From NCBI RefSeq assembly GCF_013409625.1, contig NZ_JACCBF010000001.1, positions 434,001 to 498,000 of the forward strand: a stretch of 64,000 bases of DNA, in the 5' to 3' direction. The notes under the pieces are model-generated. The model searched no databases. It was given only the letters and a program-made list of their open reading frames with translations, and was not told the origin of the DNA. Of this stretch, positions 8,163 to 16,783 are shown one piece after another; position 1 is the stretch's first letter, and each line of letters opens with the position of its first letter. The position numbers and the translations under genes were made by a program. This stretch comes from Nocardioides kongjuensis. GTDB lineage: Bacteria > Actinomycetota > Actinomycetes > Propionibacteriales > Nocardioidaceae.

Positions 8163-9395
8163 GTGGACTTCCACCTCACCCCCCGCACCGCCGACCTGGC
8201 GGCGCGGCTCGAGACCTTCATGACCGAGCACGTCTATCCCGCCGAGGCGGTGTACGACGCCCAGATCGCCGCCAACGCGAACCCGCACGAGCAGCCCCAG
8301 GTGATGCGTGACCTGCAGCGGACCGCGCGCGAGCAGGGACTGTGGAACCTGTTCATGACCCACGGCGAGCGCGGGGCGGGCCTGACCAACCTCGAGTACG
8401 CGCCCCTCGCCGAGATCGTCGGACGCTCGATCATCGGCAACGAGGCGATCAACTGCTCCGCGCCCGACACCGGCAACATGGAGATCCTCGCCATGTACGG
8501 CACGGAGCAGCAGCAGAAGGAGTGGCTCGACCCGCTGCTGGACTGCGAGATCCGCTCGGCGTTCGCGATGACCGAGCCCGAGGTCGCCAGCTCCGACGCC
8601 CGCAACATCACCTCCACGATCCGACGCGACGGCGACCACTACGTGCTCAACGGCCGCAAGTGGTACACCTCCGGCGTCCTCGACCCCGACTGCCGCCTGA
8701 TCATCTTCATGGGGAAGTCCGACCCGCAGGCGCCGACGTACCGCCAGCAGAGCATGATCCTGGTCCCGGCCGACGCGCCGGGCGTCGAGGTCGTGCGGGA
8801 CCTGCCGATGTTCGGCTACCACGACCGGCTCGGCCACGGCGAGGTCACCTTCACCGACGTCCGGGTCCCCGCGGAGAACATGCTCGGCGCCGAGGGCGAC
8901 GGCTTCGCCATCGCCCAGGGCCGGCTCGGACCGGGCCGCATGCACTACGCCATGCGCGCGATCGGCATGGCCGAGCGGGCGCTGGAGCTGCTGTGCCGCC
9001 GGGCGCAGACCCGTGAGGCGTTCGGCGGACCACTCGCCGACCAGGGCGTGGTCCGCGAGTGGATCGCCCGCAGCCGGATGGAGATCGACCAGATCCGCCT
9101 CTACACGTTCAAGGCCGCCTGGCTGATGGACACCACCGGCAACGCGTCCGCGCGCACCGAGGTCGCCGCGATCAAGGTCGCGGCGATGGAGGTCGCCCAC
9201 CAGGTGGTCAACCGCGCCGTCCAGGCGTGGGGCGCCGCCGGGGTCAGCGACGACACCGTGCTCGCCCGGCTGTTCTCCCTCACCCGCGCCCTGCAGGTCG
9301 CCGACGGACCGACCGAGGTCCACCTGCGCAGCATCGCCCTGCGCGAGCTCAAGAAGTACGGCGCGAAGGACGGCGCGAAGGACGGTGCAGCATGA
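8163..9395 (+). CDS. ACAD10/ACAD11-type acyl-CoA dehydrogenase
   Basis: A 410-residue protein with GTG start at 8163. Diagnostic blocks are NCSAPDTGNMEILAMYGT, FAMTEPEVASSDARNI and DGPTEVHLRSIA, all characteristic of the ACAD10/11 group. Members act after a kinase and release phosphate while rearranging 4-hydroxyacyl-CoA into a beta-oxidation substrate. The preceding gene is that kinase. The C-terminus ends in a short repeat (GAKDGAKDGAA) encoded by a 12-bp tandem duplication around 9360-9383, likely an unstructured tail. The stop overlaps the next gene by 4 bases. Confidence 0.87.
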   Translation: MDFHLTPRTADLAARLETFMTEHVYPAEAVYDAQIAANANPHEQPQVMRDLQRTAREQGLWNLFMTHGERGAGLTNLEYAPLAEIVGRSIIGNEAINCSAPDTGNMEILAMYGTEQQQKEWLDPLLDCEIRSAFAMTEPEVASSDARNITSTIRRDGDHYVLNGRKWYTSGVLDPDCRLIIFMGKSDPQAPTYRQQSMILVPADAPGVEVVRDLPMFGYHDRLGHGEVTFTDVRVPAENMLGAEGDGFAIAQGRLGPGRMHYAMRAIGMAERALELLCRRAQTREAFGGPLADQGVVREWIARSRMEIDQIRLYTFKAAWLMDTTGNASARTEVAAIKVAAMEVAHQVVNRAVQAWGAAGVSDDTVLARLFSLTRALQVADGPTEVHLRSIALRELKKYGAKDGAKDGAA

Positions 9396-10147
9396 CCGGG
9401 CTCCTCGACGGCCGGGTCGCCCTCGTCACCGGCGCCACCCGCGGCCTCGGGCGGGCGATCGCCGACGCCCTCGCGACGGCCGGAGCCACGGTCGTCGTCT
9501 CCAGCCGCAAGGCCGACGCGTGCGAGCAGGTCGCCGCCGAGATCAGCGCGGCCACCGGGGTCCGCGCCCACCCGCTGCCCCTCCACGTCGGCGACTGGGA
9601 CGCGATCGAGCCTGCGGTCGACGCGATCGTCGCCGAGCACGGCCGGATCGACGTCCTGGTCAACAACGCGGGCATCGCGCCGCTCGCGCCGTCCGCCAAG
9701 GACGTGACCGAGGCACTGTTCGACAAGACGATCGACGTCAACCTCAAGGGCCCGTTCCGGTTGATGGCCGTCGCCGGGGCCCACATGCACGCCGCCGGTG
9801 GCGGCTCGATCATCAACATCTCCAGCATCGGCGCCGAGCGGCCCAGCCCGCCCGAGGCGACCTACGCCGCCTCCAAGAACGGGCTCAACGCCCTCACCCG
9901 GGCCTTCGCCCAGGAGTACGGGCCGACCGTGCGGGTCAACTGCGTGATGCCCGGCGCCTTCGCCACCGACATGGCCAGCGAGTGGGACGACGAGTTCATC
10001 GGCCTGGTCACCCACCGGCTGCCGGCCGGGAGGCTCGGCGACCCGCGCGAGCTGGCGGGCCTGGTCGTGCACCTCGCCTCCGACGTCGCGGGCTACACCA
10101 CCGGTGCGCTGATCCCCGTCGACGGCGGCCGGACGGCGGTGTACTGA
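9392..10147 (+). CDS. SDR family oxidoreductase
   Basis: A 251-residue classical SDR with TGATRGLG, an SSRK segment after the second strand that suggests NADP preference, LVNNAGIAP, a catalytic Ser in NISSIG and YAASK. It overlaps the ACAD gene by 4 bases and touches the next SDR by one base. Two SDRs side by side suggest successive or stereo-specific oxidations, or two substrates. The reaction direction is unknown. Confidence 0.88.
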   Translation: MTGLLDGRVALVTGATRGLGRAIADALATAGATVVVSSRKADACEQVAAEISAATGVRAHPLPLHVGDWDAIEPAVDAIVAEHGRIDVLVNNAGIAPLAPSAKDVTEALFDKTIDVNLKGPFRLMAVAGAHMHAAGGGSIINISSIGAERPSPPEATYAASKNGLNALTRAFAQEYGPTVRVNCVMPGAFATDMASEWDDEFIGLVTHRLPAGRLGDPRELAGLVVHLASDVAGYTTGALIPVDGGRTAVY

Positions 10148-10917
10148 TGTCCCTCGCGCAGCCGTTCGCGGCCTTCGACCTGACCGGTCGGGTCGCCGTG
10201 GTCACCGGTGCGTCGTCGGGGCTCGGCGCGGGCTTCGCGCGCACCCTCGCGGCGGCCGGCGCCACCGTGGTCGCTGCCGCCCGGCGGGTCGACCGGCTCG
10301 CCGAGCTGGCCGCCGACGTACCGGGGCTGGTGCCGCTCGCCTGCGACGTCACCGTCGGCGCCGACCGGGAGCGGCTCGTCGCCACGGCCGCCGAGATCAA
10401 CGGCGGCGTGGACGTGCTGGTCAACAACGCCGGCATGCCGGGGCCGCCCGACGCGCTCACCGAGTCCGAGGAGGAGTTCGGTCGGATCCTCGACCTGAAC
10501 CTGACCGCGGGCGTCCGGCTCGCGGTCGAGGTCGTCCGCGCCCTGCCCGAGGACCGCGCCGCGTCGATCGTCAACATCTCCTCCGTGGTCGGGCTGGTCT
10601 CCACCGCCCCGATCGGTGGCGCCGGCTACGCCGCGTCCAAGGCGGCCGTCATCGGCGTGACCCGCGAGCTGGCCGGCCAGTGGGGTCGGCGCGGGGTCCG
10701 GGTCAACGCCCTGGTGCCCGGCTGGTTCGATACCGAGATGACCGAGGGGCTCTTCACCAACGAGAAGTCGGCCGGGTGGGTCCGGCGCAACACGATCCTC
10801 GGCCGCGGGGGCCGGGAGGGCGAGGTCGACGGCGCGCTGCTGTTCCTCGCCTCCGAGGCATCGAGCTATGTGACCGGCCAGGTGCTGGCGGTCGACGGGG
10901 GCTGGACCGCGCGATGA
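10147..10917 (+). CDS. SDR family oxidoreductase
   Basis: A 256-residue classical SDR: TGASSGLG cofactor loop, AARR after the second strand (NADP-leaning), LVNNAGMPG, NISSVVG and YAASK. Its start overlaps the previous stop by one base and its stop overlaps the alcohol dehydrogenase by 4 bases. It is only a distant relative of the SDR before it, so this is not a recent tandem copy. The likely role is oxidation of a hydroxyacyl-CoA or alcohol intermediate. Confidence 0.88.
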   Translation: MSLAQPFAAFDLTGRVAVVTGASSGLGAGFARTLAAAGATVVAAARRVDRLAELAADVPGLVPLACDVTVGADRERLVATAAEINGGVDVLVNNAGMPGPPDALTESEEEFGRILDLNLTAGVRLAVEVVRALPEDRAASIVNISSVVGLVSTAPIGGAGYAASKAAVIGVTRELAGQWGRRGVRVNALVPGWFDTEMTEGLFTNEKSAGWVRRNTILGRGGREGEVDGALLFLASEASSYVTGQVLAVDGGWTAR

Positions 10918-11966
10918 GCCTGCCGCGGACGATGCGCGCCCTGCGCCTGACGGCCTGGGGGAGCCCGCCGGAGCTGGTCGAGGTGCCGGTGCCCCGGCCG
11001 AGCGCCGGCCAGGTGCTGCTGCGGGTCGGCGCCGCCGGGCTGTGCCACTCCGACCTGCACGTCATGGACTCGCCTCCCGGGCGGATGCCCTACGAGCTGC
11101 CGTTCACCCTGGGGCACGAGGTCGTCGGCACCGTCGTCGACGCGGGCCCCGAGGTGGACCCGGTCTGGCTCGGACGGCAGGTCGCCGTGCACGGCGTGTG
11201 GTCGTGCGGCCGCTGCCGGGCCTGCCGGCGAGGTCGGGAGAACTACTGCTTCGCCCTCACCGGGCCGGTCGGCTGCGGTCTGGGGTACGACGGTGGTCTC
11301 GCCGACTACCTGCTGGTGCCCGACGTGCGCCACCTCGTCGCGGCGCAAGGAGCCGACCCGGTGCGCCTCGCGCCGCTCACCGACGCCGGGCTGACGGCCC
11401 AGCACGTGGTGCGCTCGCTCGACGGCGAGCTCGACGGCGCGACGGCGGTCGTGATCGGCGTCGGCGGCCTGGGCCACCTCGCCCTGCAGCTGCTCGCGCC
11501 CGCGGACCTCGCCTGCCTGGTCGCGGTGGATCCGCGAGCCGACGCGCGCACGCTGGCCATCCGCCTGGGCGCCGACGCGGTGACCGCGGACGCCGCGGAC
11601 GCCGCGGAGTGGCTCGACGACCGCGAGGACGGCCACGGCGCCGACGTCGTGATCGACTTCGTCGGCACGCCCGAGACCATGCGCGCCGCGGGCGACCTGC
11701 TGGCGCCGGGCGGCCGGATCGTCGTGGTCGGCTCCGGCGGGGGCAGCATCGAGGTGGCCAAGGGCCGTGACCTGCCGCGCGGGTTCGCCGTCGCCGCGCC
11801 CTTCTGGGGCACCCGGCGCGACCTCGAGGAGGTCGTCGCGCTCGCCGCGACCGGCGTCGTGCGCGCGGAGACCGAGACATTCACCCTGGACGAGGCGCCG
11901 GCGGCCTACGCGCGGCTGCGCGCCGGCGGGGTCCGCGGCCGCGCTGTCGTCGTCCCGGAGCAGTGA
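10914..11966 (+). CDS. Zinc-dependent alcohol dehydrogenase
   Basis: A 350-residue medium-chain dehydrogenase. Catalytic zinc ligands are Cys44 (GLCHSD) and His68-Glu69 (LGHEV). Four structural-zinc cysteines stand at 98, 101, 104 and 112 (SCGRCRACRRGRENYC), and the cofactor loop is IGVGGLGHLA. All residues for activity are present. In this operon it could oxidise an alcohol or reduce the aldehyde released by the aldolase-like pair, which is inference from position. Confidence 0.9.
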   Translation: MSLPRTMRALRLTAWGSPPELVEVPVPRPSAGQVLLRVGAAGLCHSDLHVMDSPPGRMPYELPFTLGHEVVGTVVDAGPEVDPVWLGRQVAVHGVWSCGRCRACRRGRENYCFALTGPVGCGLGYDGGLADYLLVPDVRHLVAAQGADPVRLAPLTDAGLTAQHVVRSLDGELDGATAVVIGVGGLGHLALQLLAPADLACLVAVDPRADARTLAIRLGADAVTADAADAAEWLDDREDGHGADVVIDFVGTPETMRAAGDLLAPGGRIVVVGSGGGSIEVAKGRDLPRGFAVAAPFWGTRRDLEEVVALAATGVVRAETETFTLDEAPAAYARLRAGGVRGRAVVVPEQ

Positions 11967-11997
11967 GCACAATCAACGTGGAGCAGGAGGCTGGGAC

Positions 11998-13509
11998 ATG
12001 AGGCAGCTGGCGCAGGAGCTGGTCGAGCGTGCGGAGCTCGAGCCGGACGCCATCGCAGTGGTCGACGGGGAGGGCGTGCACACGCTGCGCGAGGTGGTCG
12101 CCCAGGCGGGGGAGGTGGCCGACCTCCTCGACCGCTCGCTGGTCGGTGCGCCCACCGTGCTCGTCCAGGCGGACAACTCCTGGCGCACCCTGGCCGCCGC
12201 CGTCGCGGTGGGCCTGCGCGGTGGTCTGATCGCCGTGATCAGCGGGCACGCCGCCCGCTCGGAGTACGACCTCGCGCTCGAGGACATCCAGCCCGACGCG
12301 GTCATCGCCTCGGCCCAGGCGATCGCGACCTGGCAGGTCGACGGCGCCACGATGCCCGTCGTCGGCGAGGTGCTCGACGGATGGCCCCTGCGGGCCGCGG
12401 CCGGCGGCCGGACCACCGGGGTCGAGCGGTGGAACGGCGGTGTCGTGATCGCGATGACGTCGGGTTCGACCGGCCGTCCCAAGTGCGTCGTGCAGTCCGA
12501 GTCTGCCCTGCGCTACGCCGGGCAGGCGACGATCGACGCCGTGGGCCTGGTCCCCGGCGACCCGGTCGGCGCACTCGTCCCGCTGTCCAGCGTCGCCGCG
12601 TTCTGCTTCGGCATGCACCTGCCCGCCCTGCTGGGCAGCCCGATGGTCTGCCTCGACAAGTGGAGCCCCGAGGACGCCGTCGCCCTGCTGCGCGAGCACC
12701 GGGTCGCCTGGACCATGCTGGTCCCGACGATGGCCCTGCAGCTCTCGCTGGTGGCCGGCTCGGAGGGCTCGCTGGCGTCGTTGAAGGCGATGACCGTCGG
12801 CGGCGGCCCGATGAACACCCATGCGCTGGAGACCGCGGAGCTGCACCTCGGCACCCGGTTCCTGCGGGTCTTCGGCATGTCCGAGTGCCTCGGCCACACC
12901 ACGCCGCTGCCGACCGAGCCGGTGGCGACCCGCCTGGGCCGGGACGGTCGCCCGTTCCCCGGGACGACGGTCCGCGTCGTCGACGCCGGCGGCCGCGTGC
13001 TGCCCGACGGGGAGGTCGGCAACGCCCAGGTCCGCGGCCCGTCCCTGTTCGTCGGCTACGCCCGCGAGGGCGCACCGCGGATGCCGGACCTGACCGCCGA
13101 CGGCTTCTTCCCGACCGGTGACCTGGCGCGGGTGAACGAGGACGGCACCATCAACATCCTGGGCCGCGAGAAGCAGGTCATCATCCGCGGCGGCCGCAAC
13201 ATCGACATCAACGAGGTCGAGGCGGCCCTGGCCGCCATCCCGGGGGTGGCGCAGGTCTGCGTCGTACCCGTGCCCGACGACCTGCTCGGCGAGCGGGCCG
13301 CGGCTCTCGTCGTCTCCGCGGGCCCGGTGCTCGACCTCGCCGCCGTGCGCGAGCACCTCGCCGCGGCGGACTTCCCCAAGTTCAAGTGGCCGGAGTTCGT
13401 CTACGCCGTACCGGCGCTGCCGCAGAACCGGGTCGGCAAGCTCGACCGCAACGGCGCTGTCGCGCTGGCGACGCGGCTGGCCGCGCCCGGATCCGGCGCG
13501 GCCCGCTGA
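11998..13509 (+). CDS. AMP-forming acyl-CoA ligase
   Basis: A 503-residue ANL-superfamily enzyme. The P-loop TSGSTGRPK is at residues 154-162, the aromatic core FGMSECLGH is present, the hinge region GREKQVIIRGGRNIDINEVE is intact, and the A10 catalytic lysine is Lys481 (PQNRVGKLDR). It activates a carboxylic acid to its CoA thioester via an acyl-adenylate, the entry step of a catabolic operon like this. It is the last gene of the operon, after a 31-base gap that carries an AGGAGG ribosome site. The acyl specificity is unknown. Confidence 0.9.
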   Translation: MRQLAQELVERAELEPDAIAVVDGEGVHTLREVVAQAGEVADLLDRSLVGAPTVLVQADNSWRTLAAAVAVGLRGGLIAVISGHAARSEYDLALEDIQPDAVIASAQAIATWQVDGATMPVVGEVLDGWPLRAAAGGRTTGVERWNGGVVIAMTSGSTGRPKCVVQSESALRYAGQATIDAVGLVPGDPVGALVPLSSVAAFCFGMHLPALLGSPMVCLDKWSPEDAVALLREHRVAWTMLVPTMALQLSLVAGSEGSLASLKAMTVGGGPMNTHALETAELHLGTRFLRVFGMSECLGHTTPLPTEPVATRLGRDGRPFPGTTVRVVDAGGRVLPDGEVGNAQVRGPSLFVGYAREGAPRMPDLTADGFFPTGDLARVNEDGTINILGREKQVIIRGGRNIDINEVEAALAAIPGVAQVCVVPVPDDLLGERAAALVVSAGPVLDLAAVREHLAAADFPKFKWPEFVYAVPALPQNRVGKLDRNGAVALATRLAAPGSGAAR

Positions 13510-13538
13510 AAACGGGCGGCCCCGCGGGTTACTCTGAT

Positions 13539-13553
13539 CTGAATTCACTTGGA
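13539..13553. promoter_or_regulatory. Operator site C before the TetR gene
   Basis: CTGAATTCACTTGGA ends 15 bases before the TetR start at 13569. It has one good and one weak arm. A site of the same family before the only regulator gene of the island suggests autoregulation. Confidence 0.6.
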
Positions 13554-13568
13554 GTCAAGGACGGCCTG

Positions 13569-14189
13569 ATGACGGTAGACGAGCAGGAGCGCACCGAGAG
13601 CCCCCGGTCGAAGCGGCGGATGATCCTCGACGCGGCGATCGACAACTTCGGCGGCGTCGGCTTCGAGCACACGAAGTGGGCGACGATCGCCGACGAGGTC
13701 GGCATCGGGCAGACCGCGCTCTACCACTACTTCGAGTCCAAGGTGCACTGCCTGCTCACCATCATGAGCACCGAGCTGGAGCGCTCCCTCGAGCGCACCC
13801 GCACCGTCACCGCGGGCGTGGACGACCCGGGGGAGAAGATCCGGGTCGCGGTCGCGGCGGCGTTCGACGTGACCCAGCGCGAGGCGCTCCAGGCGCGGAT
13901 CCTGATGAGCCACCAGGACCTGCTCGTCGGCGAGCGCTCCTCGAAGCGGGAGGAAGCCGAGCGACAGCGGGCGCGCGAGCTGGTCCGCGAGATCGAGCAC
14001 GAGTGGGCCGGCCTGATCAAGGCCGCCACGACGGCTCGGCGGCGGCGCAAGGACGACCAGATCGTCCTCGCCCGGCTGATGCTCGGCATGATCAACAGCG
14101 TGTGGCGCTGGTACCGGCCCGAGGGAGCGCACTCGCTCGAGGAGATCTCCGGCGTCGTCGTCGACTCGTGCGCACGACTGATCGACTGA
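13569..14189 (+). CDS. TetR family regulator, probable controller of the island
   Basis: A 206-residue protein with an N-terminal helix-turn-helix (WATIADEVGIGQTALYHYFESK, about residues 36-57) and a helical ligand-binding domain. It is the only transcription factor between 1 and 27 kb. Operator site C overlaps its promoter, so it most likely binds the CTGAA-N5-TTCAG motif and represses the whole set until an acyl-CoA or acid intermediate is bound. That link is inference. The ATG at 13569 is chosen because it begins a normal TetR N-terminus and leaves the operator outside the gene. Confidence 0.87.
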   Translation: MTVDEQERTESPRSKRRMILDAAIDNFGGVGFEHTKWATIADEVGIGQTALYHYFESKVHCLLTIMSTELERSLERTRTVTAGVDDPGEKIRVAVAAAFDVTQREALQARILMSHQDLLVGERSSKREEAERQRARELVREIEHEWAGLIKAATTARRRRKDDQIVLARLMLGMINSVWRWYRPEGAHSLEEISGVVVDSCARLID

Positions 14190-14206
14190 TCGACTGACCG
14201 GCTGAT
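14175..14206. repeat. Four 8-bp tandem units across a stop codon
   Basis: CGACTGAT, CGACTGAT, CGACTGAC and CGGCTGAT follow each other exactly. The TetR stop codon lies in the second unit. A gain or loss of a unit would change only the last residues of the regulator. Confidence 0.7.
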
Positions 14207-14244
14207 CCCTGGCCCCACCGCCAGCAGATCCGGTCGCACGGCAA

Positions 14245-14274
14245 CGGCCGGGACGTCGTAGGACGTCCCGGCCG
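14245..14274. terminator. Hairpin after the TetR gene
   Basis: A perfect 13-bp stem (CGGCCGGGACGTC with its complement) and a 4-base loop lie between the TetR gene and the EthD gene. No U-tract follows, as is usual for actinobacterial terminators. Confidence 0.65.
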
Positions 14275-14295
14275 TGCTCGTCTCGGCTCCCTCAC

Positions 14296-14310
14296 CTCAA
14301 CCGAATTCAA
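14296..14310. promoter_or_regulatory. Operator site D before the EthD gene
   Basis: CTCAACCGAATTCAA is a weaker match (8 of 10 arm positions) placed 15 bases before the EthD start, the same distance as site C from the TetR start. Confidence 0.5.
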
Positions 14311-14325
14311 GTCAGGAGACTGCTG

Positions 14326-14652
14326 ATGTACAACCTCATCGTCCTCGCGTCGAAGCCGTCGGAGTGGACCCACGACGAGTTCATCGCCTGGTGGCGCGGC
14401 GAGCACGCCGACGTGACCTACCCGCTGCCGGGCCTGCGGCGCTGGCTGCACACCGAGGTGCTCGGCGCGATGGACGACAAGCGCTCGGCCGGTTGGGACG
14501 GCATGTCGGTCCTCAGCTTCGACGACCGGGAGGCGCTGGAGGCGGCCCTGGCGAGCGAGGAGTGGCAGCGGGCCGTCGCCCACGTCGGGTCGATGGGCGG
14601 TCGCAGCATCATCGTGACGGGCGACGAGCGGGTCATGGTCCCGCTCGCCTGA
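14326..14652 (+). CDS. EthD family protein
   Basis: A 108-residue protein with the dimeric alpha/beta-barrel pattern of the EthD family: an N-terminal strand MYNLIVLASK, then FIAWWRGEHADVTYPLPGLRRW with the conserved His and Pro, and a closing SIIVTGDERVMV strand. EthD proteins occur beside oxidative degradation genes and some related barrels are small hydrolases, cyclases or monooxygenases. The biochemical role here is unknown. It stands alone between two hairpins and has its own operator. Confidence 0.82.
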   Translation: MYNLIVLASKPSEWTHDEFIAWWRGEHADVTYPLPGLRRWLHTEVLGAMDDKRSAGWDGMSVLSFDDREALEAALASEEWQRAVAHVGSMGGRSIIVTGDERVMVPLA

Positions 14653-14669
14653 GGTGTCCGGGAACGCCA

Positions 14670-14700
14670 GGAGGCCCCGACGCGACGCGTCGGGGCCTCC
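14670..14700. terminator. Bidirectional hairpin terminator
   Basis: A perfect 15-bp stem (GGAGGCCCCGACGCG and complement) with a 1-base centre sits between the convergent EthD and binding-protein genes. Confidence 0.8.
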
Positions 14701-14731
14701 TGTGCTCTCGGGAGGAGCAGGGGTCAGCCGG

Positions 14732-15904
14732 TCACTGCTTCGGGGAGATGAAGTCGCTCTTGGCGACGAACTCGCCGTTCTCGACCTCGACCCGCACGCC
14801 GGCGTCGGTGCCGAGGTGGTCGTCGCTGGAGTACGACAGCGGCGGCACGATGCCGGTCTCGACGTCCTGGGCGGACTCGATCGCCTTGGCGATGCTCGCC
14901 TTGTCGACCTTGCCGTCGATCGAGCCGAGGATGATCGACAGGGCCTTGGCGTAGCCGTAGGTCGCCAGCGAGTAGAGGTCCGGCTCGGCGCCGTCGCCGT
15001 ACTTCGCGAGGTCGTCGCGGTACTCCTGGACGGCAGGGTCGTCGGCGGTGGTCGGCTTGGTCAGCGCGACGCCGCGGAAGCCCTCGGCGTTCGCGCCGGC
15101 GAGCTCGACGGTGGCCTCGATGACCGCGGGCGCGTACCCGTAGGCCTGGACGTCGACGCGCTGCAGGGCCGCCTCGTTGAGGTAGGCCGCCGCCTCCTGG
15201 GGCGGGAGGATGAGGAGGACCGCGTCGGGGTCCTGCTTCTTGACCGCGGCGAGCGCCGGGCCGTAGTCGGTGGTGCCGATCTTGACCTCGACGTTGTCGG
15301 CGCTGCCGCCCTCGGCCTGGATGGTCTTGGCGGCGGTGTCCTTGACGGTCACGAAGGCGGCCGGGTCGTCGTGGACGATGGTGATCTTGCGGGCACCCTC
15401 CTCGAGGGCCCACTCCGCGGCGATCTTGGCCTGGTTCTCGTACAGCGTCTGGGTGCCGAAGAGCAGGTCCTTCGGCGGGTCGTACCAGCTGGTCAGGCCA
15501 CCGTAGGTGCCGAAGATCGGGGTCTTGTTCTGCTCCAGCACGAGCGGGAAGGTCGCCTCGGTGGTGGCGGTTCCGTTGGCGTTGGCGATCACGTCGACCT
15601 TGTCCCGGGTCACCATCTCGCGCGCGATCTGCAGGGTCTGCTGGGGGTCGAAGGCGTTGTCCTTGTAGACGAAGTCGACCTTCTCGCCGTTGATGCCCCC
15701 GTCGGCGTTGACCTTCTTCCAGAAGGTCGAGGCGCCGACCATCTGGGGGTTGCCGCTCGAGGCCTGGGCGCCGCTGAGCGGGAACCAGGCCCCGATCTTG
15801 ATCGAGTCGTTGCCCGAGGAGGAGTCGCCGTCCGCGCTGCCGCAGGCGGCCAGCATCAGGGTCGCGGACATCGCCAGGGCGGCCGCGCGCAGCAGTTTCA
15901 TCAA
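14732..15904 (-). CDS. ABC transporter substrate-binding lipoprotein, branched-chain amino acid (LivK) type
   Basis: A 390-residue protein with a signal peptide and lipobox (MLAACGS, modified Cys at about residue 21), then a type I periplasmic-binding fold of the Peripla_BP_6 family (IKIGAWFPLSGAQASSGNPQM, then VDVIANANGTATTEA). Members with catabolic neighbours often bind aromatic or other organic acids instead of amino acids. The matching permease and ATPase genes are at 17806-21286. It is divergent from an SDR gene, with operator sites E and F in between. A start one codon later (MKLL) is equally possible. Confidence 0.9.
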   Translation of the reverse strand: MMKLLRAAALAMSATLMLAACGSADGDSSSGNDSIKIGAWFPLSGAQASSGNPQMVGASTFWKKVNADGGINGEKVDFVYKDNAFDPQQTLQIAREMVTRDKVDVIANANGTATTEATFPLVLEQNKTPIFGTYGGLTSWYDPPKDLLFGTQTLYENQAKIAAEWALEEGARKITIVHDDPAAFVTVKDTAAKTIQAEGGSADNVEVKIGTTDYGPALAAVKKQDPDAVLLILPPQEAAAYLNEAALQRVDVQAYGYAPAVIEATVELAGANAEGFRGVALTKPTTADDPAVQEYRDDLAKYGDGAEPDLYSLATYGYAKALSIILGSIDGKVDKASIAKAIESAQDVETGIVPPLSYSSDDHLGTDAGVRVEVENGEFVAKSDFISPKQ

Positions 15905-15920
15905 GAACCTCCAAGTTGAG

Positions 15921-15935
15921 TTGAGTTCACTTCAG
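15921..15935. promoter_or_regulatory. Operator site E before the binding-protein gene
   Basis: TTGAGTTCACTTCAG lies 17 bases upstream of the substrate-binding protein start (reverse strand). It forms a pair with site F, 50 bases away. Confidence 0.6.
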
Positions 15936-15970
15936 TGTAGGCTCCGTCACATCTCGGCTGCAAGAGTTTC

Positions 15971-15985
15971 CTGAACTGAATTCAC
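15971..15985. promoter_or_regulatory. Operator site F before the SDR gene
   Basis: CTGAACTGAATTCAC lies 42 bases before the SDR start at 16027 and faces the opposite promoter to site E. Confidence 0.6.
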
Positions 15986-16026
15986 TAGCCCGCGTCGTAC
16001 GGCGCGGCACGAGGAGGATCTCGACG

Positions 16027-16776
16027 ATGACGGACCTGAGCACCATGACCGTGCTGGTGACGGGCGCGACCGGTGGGCTGGGGGAGGCGATCTGCCGCCG
16101 GCTCGCGGCCGACGGAGCCGGTGTCGTCGTCACCGACCTCGACCGGGACGCGTGCGCGCACCTCGTCGCGGGGCTCCCCGCCCCGGAGCGGCACCTCGCG
16201 CTGGCACAGGACGTGAGCAGCGAGACGGACTGGGAGGCCGTCGTCGACGCCGTCCGGGCCCGCTTCGGCCGCCTCGACGCTCTCGTCAACAACGCCGGCA
16301 TCGGGGGGATGGCGTCGGTGACCGACGAGACCCTGGCCGGCTGGGACCGGATCGTCCGCGTCGACCAGACCGGTGTCTGGCTCGGGATGAAGCACGCCGG
16401 TGCCCTCGTGGAGGAGGGTGGCGGCTCGATCGTCAACATCAGCTCGATCCTCGGGATCGGCGGCGGCCTCGGCAACAGTGCCGCCTACGCCGCCGCGAAG
16501 GGGGCGGTCACGAACCTGACCAAGAACGCCGCACTGCACTGGGCGCAGCGCGGGGTGCGGGTCAACTCGGTGCACCCGGGCTTCATCGGCACCCGGCAGC
16601 TCCTGGACCGCTTCGAGGGGTCGCCCCGACACGCCGCCATGCTCGCGAACACGCCGATGGGCCGCCTGGGGCGGGCGGAGGAGGTGGCCGCGGTCGTGGC
16701 CTTCCTGGTGAGCGACGACTCGTCGTACATGACCGGCAGCGAGGTCCGGGTGGACGGCGGCTGGTCGGCGCGCTGA
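16027..16776 (+). CDS. SDR family oxidoreductase
   Basis: A 249-residue classical SDR with TGATGGLG, Asp after the second strand (VTDLDRD, NAD-preferring), LVNNAGIGG, NISSILG and YAAAK. A GAGGAGGA ribosome site precedes the ATG. It stands alone, ends 7 bases before the convergent metallo-hydrolase gene, and has operator site F in its promoter. This makes it part of the island regulon, but its substrate is unknown. Confidence 0.88.
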   Translation: MTDLSTMTVLVTGATGGLGEAICRRLAADGAGVVVTDLDRDACAHLVAGLPAPERHLALAQDVSSETDWEAVVDAVRARFGRLDALVNNAGIGGMASVTDETLAGWDRIVRVDQTGVWLGMKHAGALVEEGGGSIVNISSILGIGGGLGNSAAYAAAKGAVTNLTKNAALHWAQRGVRVNSVHPGFIGTRQLLDRFEGSPRHAAMLANTPMGRLGRAEEVAAVVAFLVSDDSSYMTGSEVRVDGGWSAR

Positions 16777-16783
16777 GCCCGCC

